From a virus, in the IMG/VR virus record IMGVR_UViG_3300040801_001492, positions 1-64,000 of that record: a DNA stretch of 64,000 bases; one strand, given 5' to 3'. Both the position numbers and the translations under genes were made by a program. The notes beneath the pieces are model-generated. The model was not told the DNA's origin. It made no database searches and saw only the letters and a list, made by a program, of their open reading frames with translations. Within the stretch, counting starts at the first letter, position 1. The number at the start of each line of letters is the position of its first letter. Of the stretch, positions 32,047-40,218 are shown piece by piece.

Positions 32047-32397
32047 ATGAAAAAGAAATTAAATTATAAACCAGGTTCAATAAGCTTTGCTGATGGATTC
32101 TTAGGAGCATCAGCTTTAGGAAGGCAAAAACATGAGGAACATACTATGGTATATGACCATAAGAAAGCTCTATCTATACTTGATAAGCTTGATAAGGATC
32201 ATATAATAAATGTAGAATGTGGTCTTGATGGTGATTGGGGTTGTAATTCTCAAACTATCTATGATAAAAAGGAGGGTTATGATAACGATATATGGTTTCA
32301 TGATGCTAGTACATGGGCTACTCCTATTATGATAGTAAATTATGATGATAGGCCAAGTGAGACTTATGAAGTATATAAAAAACTTAAAAATACATAG
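32047..32397 (+). CDS. Early protein, unrecognised
   Basis: This 116-residue protein starts MKKKLNYKPGSISFADGFLG and has a helical middle (MVYDHKKALSILDKLDKDHI) and WGCNSQTIYDKKEG. It follows the previous gene by 2 nt (TAATTATG pattern). No known domain. Confidence 0.45.
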   Translation: MKKKLNYKPGSISFADGFLGASALGRQKHEEHTMVYDHKKALSILDKLDKDHIINVECGLDGDWGCNSQTIYDKKEGYDNDIWFHDASTWATPIMIVNYDDRPSETYEVYKKLKNT

Positions 32398-32399
32398 TT

Positions 32400-32801
32400 A
32401 TGAAAGATATTGATGATATTGCTGTTGAGATAGCAGCTGGATTAGTTACACATAAAGAAATGGTAAATATGATAGGTAATAACAATCATGTATTAGCTGA
32501 AAAAGCCTATGAAATAGCTGAAGCTTTAATAGAAGAAAGTAAAAGACATAAGAGTATTTTTAGTGAAAGTAAAACTAAAAAGATAACCAAACTGCCTTCA
32601 ATGGCTAGATGTATTAAAACAGGTTATGTTAAATATTTAACCTTAGATAGTTTGTATTCTGTCTATGGTTATTATAAGGATATAGACTCTTGGGATGATA
32701 ATCATAGAGGAGTTTTTGAGATAGAAGAAGCAGATCGTATTCTTATTTTAGATGATAATGGTCAACTTTTATATGCACCTATTCATTGGTTTGAATTTTA
32801 A
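32400..32801 (+). CDS. Early protein, unrecognised
   Basis: This 133-residue protein has a helical N-terminus (IAVEIAAGLVTHKEMVNMIG, EKAYEIAEALIEESKRHKS) and a beta-rich end (SLYSVYGYYKD, RILILDDNGQLLYAP). It follows the 116-residue gene by 2 nt. No family recognised. Confidence 0.45.
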   Translation: MKDIDDIAVEIAAGLVTHKEMVNMIGNNNHVLAEKAYEIAEALIEESKRHKSIFSESKTKKITKLPSMARCIKTGYVKYLTLDSLYSVYGYYKDIDSWDDNHRGVFEIEEADRILILDDNGQLLYAPIHWFEF

Positions 32802-32805
32802 CGTT

Positions 32806-32982
32806 ATGAATGAACAATTTAACTTAGGAGATAAAGTATATTATAGTAAAAAGAGCTATGGTATACATACTGTTACTGATCATTTAATTAAACATATTAA
32901 TGATGAAGTAATAGAATACTATCAGCTAGATATAGGAGGTGATAGGTTTTGGGCTAAGACAGATAGAATTATTAAACTATAA
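32806..32982 (+). CDS. Small SH3-like early protein
   Basis: The ATG at 32806 (MNEQFNLGDKVYYSKKSYGI) is used; upstream in-frame starts sit inside the previous gene. The 58 residues read like a small beta-barrel (LGDKVYYSK, EYYQLDIGGDRFW). A one-domain accessory protein. Confidence 0.5.
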   Translation: MNEQFNLGDKVYYSKKSYGIHTVTDHLIKHINDEVIEYYQLDIGGDRFWAKTDRIIKL

Positions 32983-32994
32983 AAACTAATTATT

Positions 32995-33261
32995 ATGGAA
33001 TTAAAACTTATTTTGGCATTAATAGCCATAACACTTGGAATTATTACAATTATTTTAGCAATAGTTGATTATAAAAGAGATTTTGTTTGGACAGAAGAAT
33101 TTAATTTTATTGCCCTTCTTCTTGGTATACTTTCTATACTATCTATTGTTACTGCTGCTTTATATCTTTTTGATAAAGATTATTTAGTAGGAAGTATCTG
33201 GATATATAATACTTGTATGTTTACATATTCATTTTATAAAGCTTTAGAATTAAATAATTAA
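32995..33261 (+). CDS. Early membrane protein, three spans
   Basis: This 88-residue protein has hydrophobic segments at about residues 2-24 (LKLILALIAITLGIITIIL), 39-60 (FIALLLGILSILSIVTAALY) and 67-85 (LVGSIWIYNTCMFTYSFY). Such small membrane proteins in early arms sometimes block superinfection; none of the known families was recognised. Confidence 0.5.
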   Translation: MELKLILALIAITLGIITIILAIVDYKRDFVWTEEFNFIALLLGILSILSIVTAALYLFDKDYLVGSIWIYNTCMFTYSFYKALELNN

Positions 33262-33266
33262 TTATT

Positions 33267-33791
33267 ATGAAAGATATAGTAAAATGTATTAATACTTTTG
33301 GTAAACATGATGATTTAACTATAAATAGATTCTATAAGGTAAATTATTATAGAACTCATAACGGAACAAAAACTTTAGCATTTAATATTGCTAAATTTGT
33401 AGACATTAAAGATGATTCAGGCTATGATGCACTGCACCCTATAGAAAAATTTGTTTTTCATAGTTGTAAATCAGATTATCAACCTGGTAACAGATATATA
33501 GGCGATTTGGATAATTTTACTAACAAATATACTTGGCAAGTTATACCTTTTAATGTTAAAGAAAAACCTAAGTTTAAAGTAGGTGATATTGTACAATACT
33601 GTACAAACAATGCAAAAGATAATTATTTAGTATTAGTTACTGGCTTTGCTGAATATTATGATAATCTGTTCGAAGGTGTATTACTTACTAAAGGAATAGG
33701 TGAACATCAGATTCCTGGATATTACAGTGGTAACTTTGGAATACAATGTTTTAAGAAATTTAAAGGAAAACTAATAATAGAACAATCATGA
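33267..33791 (+). CDS. Early SH3-like protein, unrecognised
   Basis: This is a 174-residue protein. The N-terminus (DIVKCINTFGKHDDLTINRF) resembles those of the 234-residue protein at 47396-48100. A second repeat-like segment (PKFKVGDIVQYCTN) suggests two small barrels. Its stop overlaps the start of the next gene by 4 nt. Confidence 0.5.
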   Translation: MKDIVKCINTFGKHDDLTINRFYKVNYYRTHNGTKTLAFNIAKFVDIKDDSGYDALHPIEKFVFHSCKSDYQPGNRYIGDLDNFTNKYTWQVIPFNVKEKPKFKVGDIVQYCTNNAKDNYLVLVTGFAEYYDNLFEGVLLTKGIGEHQIPGYYSGNFGIQCFKKFKGKLIIEQS

Positions 33792-34225
33792 AAACTAATG
33801 TACATGCGTTTAAGAGACTTATTAAGCTTTATGAATCTATTTCTTATAAAAAGATAGAAGATAAGTTTAAGACAACTCCTTTTACAGAAGAAAATAGAGG
33901 TTTCTGCAAAACTAAAGGAGGATATATAGCTAACAACCTAACTGGTTTTGGACAAAGCCATCGATGTTTACTTTGTAAAGAATCTGATAAACTATATAAT
34001 GACTATCACATGTGTTTTACTTGTTTACATAGCATGATAAGGTGTAAAGAAGGATATCCGGATTATGAATCTCTAAAACTTAGTTGTTTAAGAAATAGTT
34101 TTGATGATTCTTATTATGATATTAGTAAATCTAAAACACCTAAAGAACTATATCTTGCCTTCAGGAGGAGAGCAAAGGATTTGAGAAAGATACTTGATGA
34201 ATTAGGCTATAAACAGCCTAAGTAA
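33788..34225 (+). CDS. Zinc-finger early protein
   Basis: This 145-residue protein contains CLLCKES, then CFTCLHSM, a paired Cys knuckle at about residues 65-85, with helices on each side (KKIEDKFKTTPFTEE, ELYLAFRRRAKDLRKILDEL). It may bind DNA or RNA. Coupled by ATGA to the 174-residue gene. Confidence 0.5.
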   Translation: MKTNVHAFKRLIKLYESISYKKIEDKFKTTPFTEENRGFCKTKGGYIANNLTGFGQSHRCLLCKESDKLYNDYHMCFTCLHSMIRCKEGYPDYESLKLSCLRNSFDDSYYDISKSKTPKELYLAFRRRAKDLRKILDELGYKQPK

Positions 34226-34257
34226 AAATATTTATTAACCTTAAAAAACTACATGCT

Positions 34258-34608
34258 ATGAATGTCAATGAATTAAAAGTTATTATTAGCTATTCTATAC
34301 CTGGAGCTATAAGAAATAAAGGCAGGTATAATTATGTTGAGAAAACTAACCAAGGTAATCTATTGCCTGAGAAGAAAAGACTCAGAACACTCAGACCTGT
34401 TGAGTATCATAAGTGTACAAAGACTATTACTCTTGGTACTGAGTTTATTAAGCACGCTATCTCTAATGATAGCAGACCATCACGTAGAGATAATGACCAT
34501 GTTAATCTTTACTGGAAAACTATGTCATGGGAAGATAAGCTATATTATCATGTACATAAATATGTCATGGATATGTATGGTAGGCTTGAATCATATTCTT
34601 TAATATAA
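34258..34608 (+). CDS. Early protein, unrecognised
   Basis: This 116-residue protein is basic with His and Tyr rich stretches (KCTKTITLGTEFIKHAISND, KLYYHVHKYVMDMYGRLES). No motif. It stands apart from the previous gene by 32 nt with an AT-rich start. Confidence 0.45.
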   Translation: MNVNELKVIISYSIPGAIRNKGRYNYVEKTNQGNLLPEKKRLRTLRPVEYHKCTKTITLGTEFIKHAISNDSRPSRRDNDHVNLYWKTMSWEDKLYYHVHKYVMDMYGRLESYSLI

Positions 34609-34627
34609 TAACTAAAACAGTAAAATT

Positions 34628-34975
34628 ATGTACCTTTTATTAGGAATACTAACAGCAATATGTATTGGAATACTTCTAATACTATGTACCCATAAGATAC
34701 TAATAAGTAAAGAACTTGTTAATGATATAAATTATGATCCTAGAAAAATACCAGGATCAAAATCAAATTTACTTTATGAAACAATAAATGTAACAAGGTA
34801 TAAATATACTTGTACACATCTTTTGTCTAATAAAACTACTATTAAGTATAAAACTTTTGTTACTTTTATTAGTAGTATGTATGCAAGTGAACAAGATTCT
34901 GCTTTTAGAGGTACTATGGAGTTAGAGAAATGGAAATTTGATAGTATACTTGAACCAGATTTTTATATTCGTTAA
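34628..34975 (+). CDS. Early protein with N-terminal membrane anchor
   Basis: This 115-residue protein starts with a membrane helix (MYLLLGILTAICIGILLILC, residues 1-20). The rest is hydrophilic, with one Cys in YTCTHL and a charged end. It is probably an inner-membrane-anchored protein. No family found. Confidence 0.5.
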   Translation: MYLLLGILTAICIGILLILCTHKILISKELVNDINYDPRKIPGSKSNLLYETINVTRYKYTCTHLLSNKTTIKYKTFVTFISSMYASEQDSAFRGTMELEKWKFDSILEPDFYIR

Positions 34976-34987
34976 ATAAATAATATT

Positions 34988-35401
34988 ATGGAAAGAATAT
35001 ATAGAATACTTAAGGAAACAGAACCTAACGGTAGTGTTAGATACACTCCTCAGTATAATGATTGTTATGGTGAATCTGATGCTTGGCGTTATTTAATATT
35101 AGAGAGTATTGATCACGGTTCAGATTATCAAACTTTACTTTGGGCAAAGAGATGTATAGACAAGAATATTGAAGAACAAAACTATATTAATAAAACTAAA
35201 GTTGAATATATTGAATATCCTCCCAATCAAGATTTAGAAGATTATTGGGAAATATGTGATGAAAAATTTCCTACAGAGGATGATGCCATTGATAGAGCTA
35301 AACAATTATTAGGTAAAAAGTGGAATAAACATACTACATTGACTCATTATTGGTGGAATCCTGAAGATGAATGTTATGAATCTGAAGAATATTCAATGTA
35401 A
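34988..35401 (+). CDS. Early acidic protein, unrecognised
   Basis: This 137-residue protein is acidic and Trp-rich, with NDCYGESDAWRYLILESID, YQTLLWAKRCIDKN, EYPPNQDLEDYWEICDEKFP and WWNPEDECYESEEYSM. It may mimic DNA, though Trp content argues for a folded domain. Unknown function. Confidence 0.45.
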   Translation: MERIYRILKETEPNGSVRYTPQYNDCYGESDAWRYLILESIDHGSDYQTLLWAKRCIDKNIEEQNYINKTKVEYIEYPPNQDLEDYWEICDEKFPTEDDAIDRAKQLLGKKWNKHTTLTHYWWNPEDECYESEEYSM

Positions 35402-35413
35402 ATAAATAATATT

Positions 35414-35596
35414 ATGAATATGAATAACATGATAAGCTTTCGTAAGATTATAGCTGTTCCTAATATTAAGATTGTAACAATATGGAATTTGCGTAGGAAA
35501 CTAAGACCTCATGATACTATTCTTATTGAGTATAGAAAAGTATTCGATGGTAAGACTCATTATTATCTTAAAGAAGAATACATTGATTTAAACTAA
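35414..35596 (+). CDS. 60-residue early protein, unrecognised
   Basis: The sequence MNMNNMISFRKIIAVPNIKI, then VTIWNLRRKLRPHDTILIEY, is basic and beta-rich. The ATG at 35414 or the internal ATG (MISF) may be the start. It precedes the 184-residue gene by 5 nt. Confidence 0.4.
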   Translation: MNMNNMISFRKIIAVPNIKIVTIWNLRRKLRPHDTILIEYRKVFDGKTHYYLKEEYIDLN

Positions 35597-35601
35597 TTAC
35601 T

Positions 35602-36156
35602 ATGAAAACAATAAAGATTAAAACAGATTATGGTGAATGGAAAGAGATTGAAGTCTCTGATGAATCCTTTAAAAACATTGAGAAAGAAGTTAAACCTAAA
35701 TTCAAAATAGATGATTGGGTATATTTTGCACATGCCTATAATCAACCGTCTGTAAGAAAGGTTAAAGTTATTGAAGGAGATCACGTTTGGATGGATAATG
35801 GTTTCAGACTTCATTATTGTTATCTCCGCCACGCTACCCCCGAAGAGATCAAAGAGCATCTTATAAAAGAAGCTGAAGAGAGAGGGTTTAAAATAGGAGT
35901 AAAAATAAAATTTATTGGTGGAAAAGGTACTGCTATTCTTAAATATAATGAGTTTGTATATCATTCGGAAGATGATGAACTATTTCTAGCACATTGGCGA
36001 ATCTACGCACAAGGAAGATGGGCTGAGATAATCGGAAGCGACACAATAAAGATAAATGGTCACGAAATCGCCATTTATCGTAATAATATAATAGTTGATA
36101 GCCTCTTAATAGAGTTTGATACAGTCAAAAAGATATACAAGCAAATGAAAAACTGA
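35602..36156 (+). CDS. Early protein of foreign base composition, unrecognised
   Basis: This 184-residue protein contains DYGEWKEIEVSDESFKNIEK, FKIDDWVYFAHAYNQPSVRK and a later TAILKYNEFVYHSEDDEL. The stretches at 35820-35850 and 36000-36080 use GC-rich codons (CTCCGCCACGC, ATCGGAAGCGACAC), unlike neighbours, so the gene looks recently acquired or recombined. No domain recognised. Confidence 0.5.
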   Translation: MKTIKIKTDYGEWKEIEVSDESFKNIEKEVKPKFKIDDWVYFAHAYNQPSVRKVKVIEGDHVWMDNGFRLHYCYLRHATPEEIKEHLIKEAEERGFKIGVKIKFIGGKGTAILKYNEFVYHSEDDELFLAHWRIYAQGRWAEIIGSDTIKINGHEIAIYRNNIIVDSLLIEFDTVKKIYKQMKN

Positions 36157-36163
36157 GGAGGTT

Positions 36164-36379
36164 ATGAAAACATTTTGGGAAAAATTAATCCATATATTAT
36201 TCATTGTGTGTTTATCTATAACTACATTATTATTATTATTTATACTTATTATGAGTATAATATTAATATGGAATGACAAATTAAATATAGAGTTATATAC
36301 AAATTTAATATATACTAGTTTGATTATGGTTGCAATTTTTGGTATACCTACTATTATTACAGGAGTTTATGAATTATAA
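36164..36379 (+). CDS. Early two-span membrane protein
   Basis: This 71-residue protein has two membrane helices, about residues 8-32 (ILFIVCLSITTLLLLFILIM) and 45-68 (LIYTSLIMVAIFGIPTIITG). An AGGAGG site stands 4 nt before the ATG at 36164, one of the few in the window. Function unknown. Confidence 0.5.
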   Translation: MKTFWEKLIHILFIVCLSITTLLLLFILIMSIILIWNDKLNIELYTNLIYTSLIMVAIFGIPTIITGVYEL

Positions 36380-36433
36380 ATAATTATTAACCAAGGGAAG
36401 ATAAAGAGGAGAAGGCAAATAACTAAAAATAAA

Positions 36434-37030
36434 ATGTATAATAAAAAATATTCAGAAGAACAAAAACTTAACGCTTTTATAGCATATGCTTCAAATGCTA
36501 ATAAATCTTGGGGAATAACTACATTAGTAAAGATGTTTATAAAGGAAAATCCTCACCTTAAGTTTAAAAACTATATGCACATTAGTAAAGCAGTATTAAA
36601 TGCTAATATAGGAACTAGATTTAAAAATAGTGTTATTATACCTTATAAATATTGTAATGGTATATCCCCATCAGAATCTAGTACTCTTAAAGAAGAACTT
36701 TCTAAAATAGCTCATTCATATTATAAGAAAAAGAAACAACAGCCTAAAAAGGTTAATAAATCAGTTTCTGCATCTTTTACTTTTCATTTTAAAGTAGGTT
36801 CTTTGGTAGTATATAAGAATAGATATACCGATACTGTTTACATAGTGATTCATACAGGAAATCATACTGTTAATCTTAGAATTATTTATTCTCCTAACCT
36901 ACATTCAATAGGTACACCTTATTATGCTGTAGATATAGATAAACTGGAACTCTTCCAAGGAACATGTACTATTACATCTGAACATAAATGTACAGTTGAG
37001 CAGGTTATTAAAACAAAAGTATTACAATGA
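36434..37030 (+). CDS. Early protein with basic and barrel-like parts
   Basis: This 198-residue protein starts MYNKKYSEEQKLNAFIAYAS and has a helix (IHISKAVLNA-type), a Lys-rich linker (YYKKKKQQPKKVNKS) and a C-terminal barrel (FKVGSLVVYKNRYTDTVYIV, VDIDKLELFQGTC). The two-part architecture suggests a DNA- or RNA-binding linker, but no family is certain. Overlaps the next gene by 4 nt. Confidence 0.45.
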   Translation: MYNKKYSEEQKLNAFIAYASNANKSWGITTLVKMFIKENPHLKFKNYMHISKAVLNANIGTRFKNSVIIPYKYCNGISPSESSTLKEELSKIAHSYYKKKKQQPKKVNKSVSASFTFHFKVGSLVVYKNRYTDTVYIVIHTGNHTVNLRIIYSPNLHSIGTPYYAVDIDKLELFQGTCTITSEHKCTVEQVIKTKVLQ

Positions 37031-37287
37031 AAAAACTATTTATTGTTATTTTATTAGGCTTATTATCGCTTAATACAGCAGAAAATACTAATAATACTGA
37101 GAAAAGTAATTTCTTTGTAATAAATACAACTATTATTTATTATAAGAAAACATATGTACGCATAAGGTCATACTATAATACTTATTATGTACAGGAGAAG
37201 AAACTTTATCAAGCATATGATGGTAGATATTCTAGTTGGCATATGAAACCTAGTAAGGCAATAAATGAATTAAAACAAAAATCATGA
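37027..37287 (+). CDS. Small secreted early protein
   Basis: This 86-residue protein has the signal peptide MKKLFIVILLGLLSLNTAE. The mature part is Tyr-rich and basic (YYKKTYVRIRSYYNTYYVQE). It overlaps both neighbours by 4 nt. Exported early proteins of phages often act at the envelope, for example to exclude other phages; that is inference. Confidence 0.5.
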   Translation: MKKLFIVILLGLLSLNTAENTNNTEKSNFFVINTTIIYYKKTYVRIRSYYNTYYVQEKKLYQAYDGRYSSWHMKPSKAINELKQKS

Positions 37288-37586
37288 GTAAAATAAGAAA
37301 TATTAATGAATTATTAACTATTCTTCAAATTGTTTTTAGAGATATACATACTACAGGTTCAACTTCTCCAACAAGTAAATGCCTATGTGCTACTATTCTT
37401 GACCTAAGGGATAAAGGTATAATAAGTGTAGAAGAATATGATTATCTTGATTTATATATAGATAAGAATCAACCATTTACTTTTTATAATTTATTTCATT
37501 CCAATGGATATTATTGGAAACCTTATAAAACAGAACCACGTCTTCGTTGGTTAAGTAAGCATATTAAAAAAACATTAAAACAATAA
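37284..37586 (+). CDS. Early helical protein, unrecognised
   Basis: This 100-residue protein has SKIRNINELLTILQIVFRD, a Cys-containing segment (SKCLCATILDLRDKGII) and RLRWLSKHIKKTLKQ at the end. Coupled by ATGA to the secreted protein gene. No motif. Confidence 0.4.
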   Translation: MSKIRNINELLTILQIVFRDIHTTGSTSPTSKCLCATILDLRDKGIISVEEYDYLDLYIDKNQPFTFYNLFHSNGYYWKPYKTEPRLRWLSKHIKKTLKQ

Positions 37587-37588
37587 TT

Positions 37589-37774
37589 ATGGAAACATTT
37601 GAAGTATATTCTAAAATATTAGATGAAAACATCAAGAAAGATGTTGTTAACTCACCTATCTGGAAAGAATGTTATCATCTAGAAGAAATTGACCCCGATG
37701 AAGACTTCTATTGTTATACTATCAAATTTGATGGTGTAAAACCTGTTCAATGTACTAAATATAAAAAGATATGA
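37589..37774 (+). CDS. 61-residue early protein, unrecognised
   Basis: The sequence METFEVYSKILDENIKKDV, then WKECYHLEEIDPDEDFYCYT, has two Cys and is acidic in the middle. It overlaps the lipoprotein gene by 4 nt. Confidence 0.4.
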   Translation: METFEVYSKILDENIKKDVVNSPIWKECYHLEEIDPDEDFYCYTIKFDGVKPVQCTKYKKI

Positions 37775-38160
37775 AAAAATTATTATTCTTATTACTATTT
37801 ATACCATTCTTTATAGGCTGTGAAAAAGAACCTATAGATGATGAGGTATGTTGGGAATGTACTATTACCGAAACATTGACACTAAGTGATAGTGATGATT
37901 TACAGTATTTTCTTGACCAAGGATATACTGAGGACGATCTTATTTGGCTAAAAGAAGTAAATACATACTGTTATAGTTCTTCTGCTCTTAATAACGAAGG
38001 ATATACTGTAAAACAATGGGAATATATACTTGAAGATTCTTTTAATCATTACAGTTCTACAAGAGCAGGTGTACCTGTATATTTTCAAGACGATAGTTTT
38101 GTTTTCTCTAAAGTAAGTTATAAAGATAGAGAAGCAGAATGTGTATTAATAACCAATTAA
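37771..38160 (+). CDS. Phage lipoprotein
   Basis: This 129-residue protein starts MKKLLFLLLFIPFFIGCEKE: a signal peptide ending in the lipobox FIGC, with lipidated Cys17. After it comes an acidic mature chain with Cys residues (DDEVCWECTITETLT, VNTYCYSSSALNN, EAECVLITN). It should sit on a membrane surface. Phage lipoproteins such as the T5 Llp block receptors to exclude other phages. That role fits but is not shown. Coupled by ATGA to the previous gene. Confidence 0.7.
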   Translation: MKKLLFLLLFIPFFIGCEKEPIDDEVCWECTITETLTLSDSDDLQYFLDQGYTEDDLIWLKEVNTYCYSSSALNNEGYTVKQWEYILEDSFNHYSSTRAGVPVYFQDDSFVFSKVSYKDREAECVLITN

Positions 38161-38172
38161 AACCATATAATC

Positions 38173-38442
38173 ATGTTAAAAGTTAATAACCTTAAAGTAA
38201 GATGGGCACATAGGTTGCCGTCAAATAATATTGAAGGACTGTCTGTATGCAATGTTTCTGATGAGAAAGAAACTATACTAGGCTCAGGTACATCAACCTG
38301 TTCTAAAGAAGATAATTTTTGCTATGATACAGGCCGTAAAATATCATTAGCAAGAGCACTTAAACAGTCTAATCTTTCTAAAAAAGAAAGAAATGAGATA
38401 TGGGAAGGATATAGAAATATGACTGAAGAATTAAGATGGTAA
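38173..38442 (+). CDS. Early protein, unrecognised
   Basis: This 89-residue protein contains two Cys groups (SVCNVSDEKETILGSG, STCSKEDNFCYDTG) and a helical, basic end (ARALKQSNLSKKERNEIWEG). No family recognised. Confidence 0.45.
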   Translation: MLKVNNLKVRWAHRLPSNNIEGLSVCNVSDEKETILGSGTSTCSKEDNFCYDTGRKISLARALKQSNLSKKERNEIWEGYRNMTEELRW

Positions 38443-38448
38443 TATATT

Positions 38449-38811
38449 ATGAAAAAGATATTAATACCAGTTGAAACTAAAGACCGACTACCAGACAAAG
38501 ATGGCGTTTATAGGACAGACCATGGCTTCGCTATTTTCAATAATGGCAAATTCACGTCATGTAAATACGGTGATGTTTTAACTTGGCTTGAAGAAGTGTC
38601 AGAGGAAGAATATTTGAAGCAGAAGATGAAGGAAGTAAATGATGATAGCATTTATTCAATAGACGATATAAACGATCTACTTTATTGTATTCAGTCTTTT
38701 ATTAGATCATTTTTCATGACTCAAAAATGGAATCATTTTAGAGAAAATTGGGATCATATTAAAAATGACAATACAATTCTTGGGGAATCAACACAGGAGG
38801 AAGAACAATGA
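38449..38811 (+). CDS. Early protein of foreign base composition
   Basis: This 120-residue protein starts MKKILIPVETKDRLPDKDGV and has RTDHGFAIFNNGKFTSCKYG, TWLEEVSEEEYLKQKMKEV and a helical tail with FIRSFFMTQKWNHFRENW. The first half is a DUF551-like fold pattern (LPDKDGVYRTDHG, W), seen in small phage accessory proteins. GC is higher in the first 200 nt. It ends with an AGGAGG site for the next ORF. Confidence 0.5.
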   Translation: MKKILIPVETKDRLPDKDGVYRTDHGFAIFNNGKFTSCKYGDVLTWLEEVSEEEYLKQKMKEVNDDSIYSIDDINDLLYCIQSFIRSFFMTQKWNHFRENWDHIKNDNTILGESTQEEEQ

Positions 38812-38906
38812 AATTTATTGACTATATAATAGAAAAGATAGTATGGTTAGCAATAATACTATTTATTGTTGCTATGGTAGTATCAATAATAAAAATATTT
38901 TGGTAA
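38808..38906 (+). CDS. 32-residue membrane peptide
   Basis: The ATG at 38808 overlaps the previous stop (ATGA) and has AGGAGG 7 nt upstream. The peptide MKFIDYIIEKIVWLAIILFI then VAMVVSIIKIFW is a single membrane helix. A real small gene is likely from the coupling. Confidence 0.55.
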   Translation: MKFIDYIIEKIVWLAIILFIVAMVVSIIKIFW

Positions 38907-38907
38907 T

Positions 38908-39006
38908 ATGAATGGAGCTGATATATTCTTAATATTTATACTGATATGGATTATTGGTAATATTATTGCTATGATTATATCAGTAACTAAAAATAGATAT
39001 AAATGA
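38908..39006 (+). CDS. 32-residue membrane peptide
   Basis: Starts 1 nt after the previous stop. MNGADIFLIFILIWIIGNII then AMIISVTKNRYK is one membrane helix with a basic end. Its stop overlaps the next ATG by 4 nt. The pair of tiny membrane peptides may act together. Confidence 0.5.
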   Translation: MNGADIFLIFILIWIIGNIIAMIISVTKNRYK

Positions 39007-39383
39007 AAGTAATAAAAGACTTTAAATTTAATATATATAAAGTAACTACTGAAGATTTTACTGTTAAATGCAATAGAGCACCATTACCTGGTACTTGTGC
39101 TACAGATGTACTGATAGAATGGGAAAGAATTAATCATTCAGGTTCTGATAACAGTAAAAAATTAGCAGAAGCTATAAAAGCTATAGTTAATTATATTATT
39201 GAAGATGAAGAAATATATTGTATAGTATTTACTGATTCAGGTGGTTATGATAATATCTATTCTGTACTAACAGATAAATATTTTACTAAAAAAGAAGGAT
39301 ATACTGTTTTTCAGTATAGACCACATGGAAAAGATAAAGATTATTATATGAGACATATAGTATATGTAAAACCTGAAAATTAA
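39003..39383 (+). CDS. Early protein, unrecognised
   Basis: This 126-residue protein starts MKVIKDFKFNIYKVTTEDFT and has VKCNRAPLPGTCATDVLIEW, a helix (SKKLAEAIKAIVNYIIEDEE) and VFTDSGGYDNIYSVL. An alpha/beta sandwich is likely. No known family. Confidence 0.45.
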   Translation: MKVIKDFKFNIYKVTTEDFTVKCNRAPLPGTCATDVLIEWERINHSGSDNSKKLAEAIKAIVNYIIEDEEIYCIVFTDSGGYDNIYSVLTDKYFTKKEGYTVFQYRPHGKDKDYYMRHIVYVKPEN

Positions 39384-39386
39384 GTT

Positions 39387-39665
39387 ATGAAAAAATTTAT
39401 ACTAATATTTATAGGTATAGTTAGTATACTTATAGAATTTTTATTAATATTAGCTGTAGTAAATATTATTATAGCTGCTATAGGAAAACCATTATTGTTG
39501 TCTATAATATTATATGTAATAGCTATATTAATATTATTTTTGTTTGTATTAGGAGTAGTATTTATTAGTGAATATATTAATACAATTATTCAACTATTTA
39601 AATATGAAAAAGCATTGAAAAAACATAATGACTTTATTAATACTAATTTAAAGAAAACTAAATAA
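39387..39665 (+). CDS. Early two-span membrane protein
   Basis: This 92-residue protein has hydrophobic segments at about residues 3-30 (FILIFIGIVSILIEFLLILA, then VVNIII) and 38-64 (LLSIILYVIAILILFLFVLG, then VVFI), followed by a cytoplasmic basic tail (FKYEKALKKHNDF). It is the last gene before a terminator. Confidence 0.5.
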   Translation: MKKFILIFIGIVSILIEFLLILAVVNIIIAAIGKPLLLSIILYVIAILILFLFVLGVVFISEYINTIIQLFKYEKALKKHNDFINTNLKKTK

Positions 39666-39835
39666 AGATGTTATCTTTCGTTGTTTTGTAATAGTTTGCA
39701 ATATGGTTTTTTTATAATCGTGTTACATTCTAAATAAATGGCGAATTAAAGCTGGCTGCCTAGTAGGTAGTTTTTAAGGTTGAGAGGGGAAGACGGCAAA
39801 CTTCCCCTCTTTTTATTAACTAAAAATTTATTAAA
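39666..39835 (+). ncRNA. Gene-free stretch with two hairpins, possible small RNA
   Basis: No ORF lies here. A hairpin (CTGCCT with AGGTAG) followed by TTTTTAAGG is at about 39755-39775, and the strong terminator at 39783-39814 follows. GC content rises in the second half. It may be a small RNA with its own terminator or only the 3' end of the early transcript. Confidence 0.35.
39783..39814 (+). terminator. Strong intrinsic terminator
   Basis: AGAGGGGAAG pairs perfectly with CTTCCCCTCT over 10 bp with an 8-nt loop and TTTT after it. It separates the early gene cluster from the next block. Confidence 0.85.
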
Positions 39836-40021
39836 ATGAGAGATTCATTGAAAATTATGCTTTACCTTATTATGAGTGTTGTTATATTAGTCATAGTATG
39901 GGTTATTATCTGTCCTATTTTATTAAATGGAGAAACTGTTCTAGAAAAAGTAGGAGGATTTGTTCTTCTAATAGGTACTCCTGCTATTATATTATTAGCT
40001 TCAGATAGATTTATTAACTAA
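39836..40021 (+). CDS. Small membrane protein
   Basis: This 61-residue protein has two hydrophobic spans, about residues 8-27 (MLYLIMSVVILVIVWVIICP) and 40-58 (GGFVLLIGTPAIILLASD). It starts after the strong terminator. Function unknown. Confidence 0.45.
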   Translation: MRDSLKIMLYLIMSVVILVIVWVIICPILLNGETVLEKVGGFVLLIGTPAIILLASDRFIN

Positions 40022-40035
40022 CTAAATATAAAACT

Positions 40036-40218
40036 ATGAAAACTACATCCGACGAAATGAAGAAAGCCAAACGTATAGCTATGCGTGATATGCTTAGCGA
40101 ATCTGTTAGTGATAAGCTAGCAATGGGAGTTGTTAAACCTTTCTTTCTAATACATGAGAAAGATATTTTATTGTATTCTAAAAGTAATATAAATGAAACG
40201 TATCCATTATACCAATAA
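40036..40218 (+). CDS. 60-residue protein, unrecognised
   Basis: The sequence MKTTSDEMKKAKRIAMRDML, then SESVSDKLAMGVVKPFFLIH, is helical and basic at the start. It overlaps the next gene by 26 nt. No motif. Confidence 0.4.
   Translation: MKTTSDEMKKAKRIAMRDMLSESVSDKLAMGVVKPFFLIHEKDILLYSKSNINETYPLYQ

Noticed and set aside
35593-35964. Minus-strand 123-codon ORF in the early arm
   Set aside because: Fully antisense to the 184-residue gene, with Phe/Tyr-rich shadow composition.
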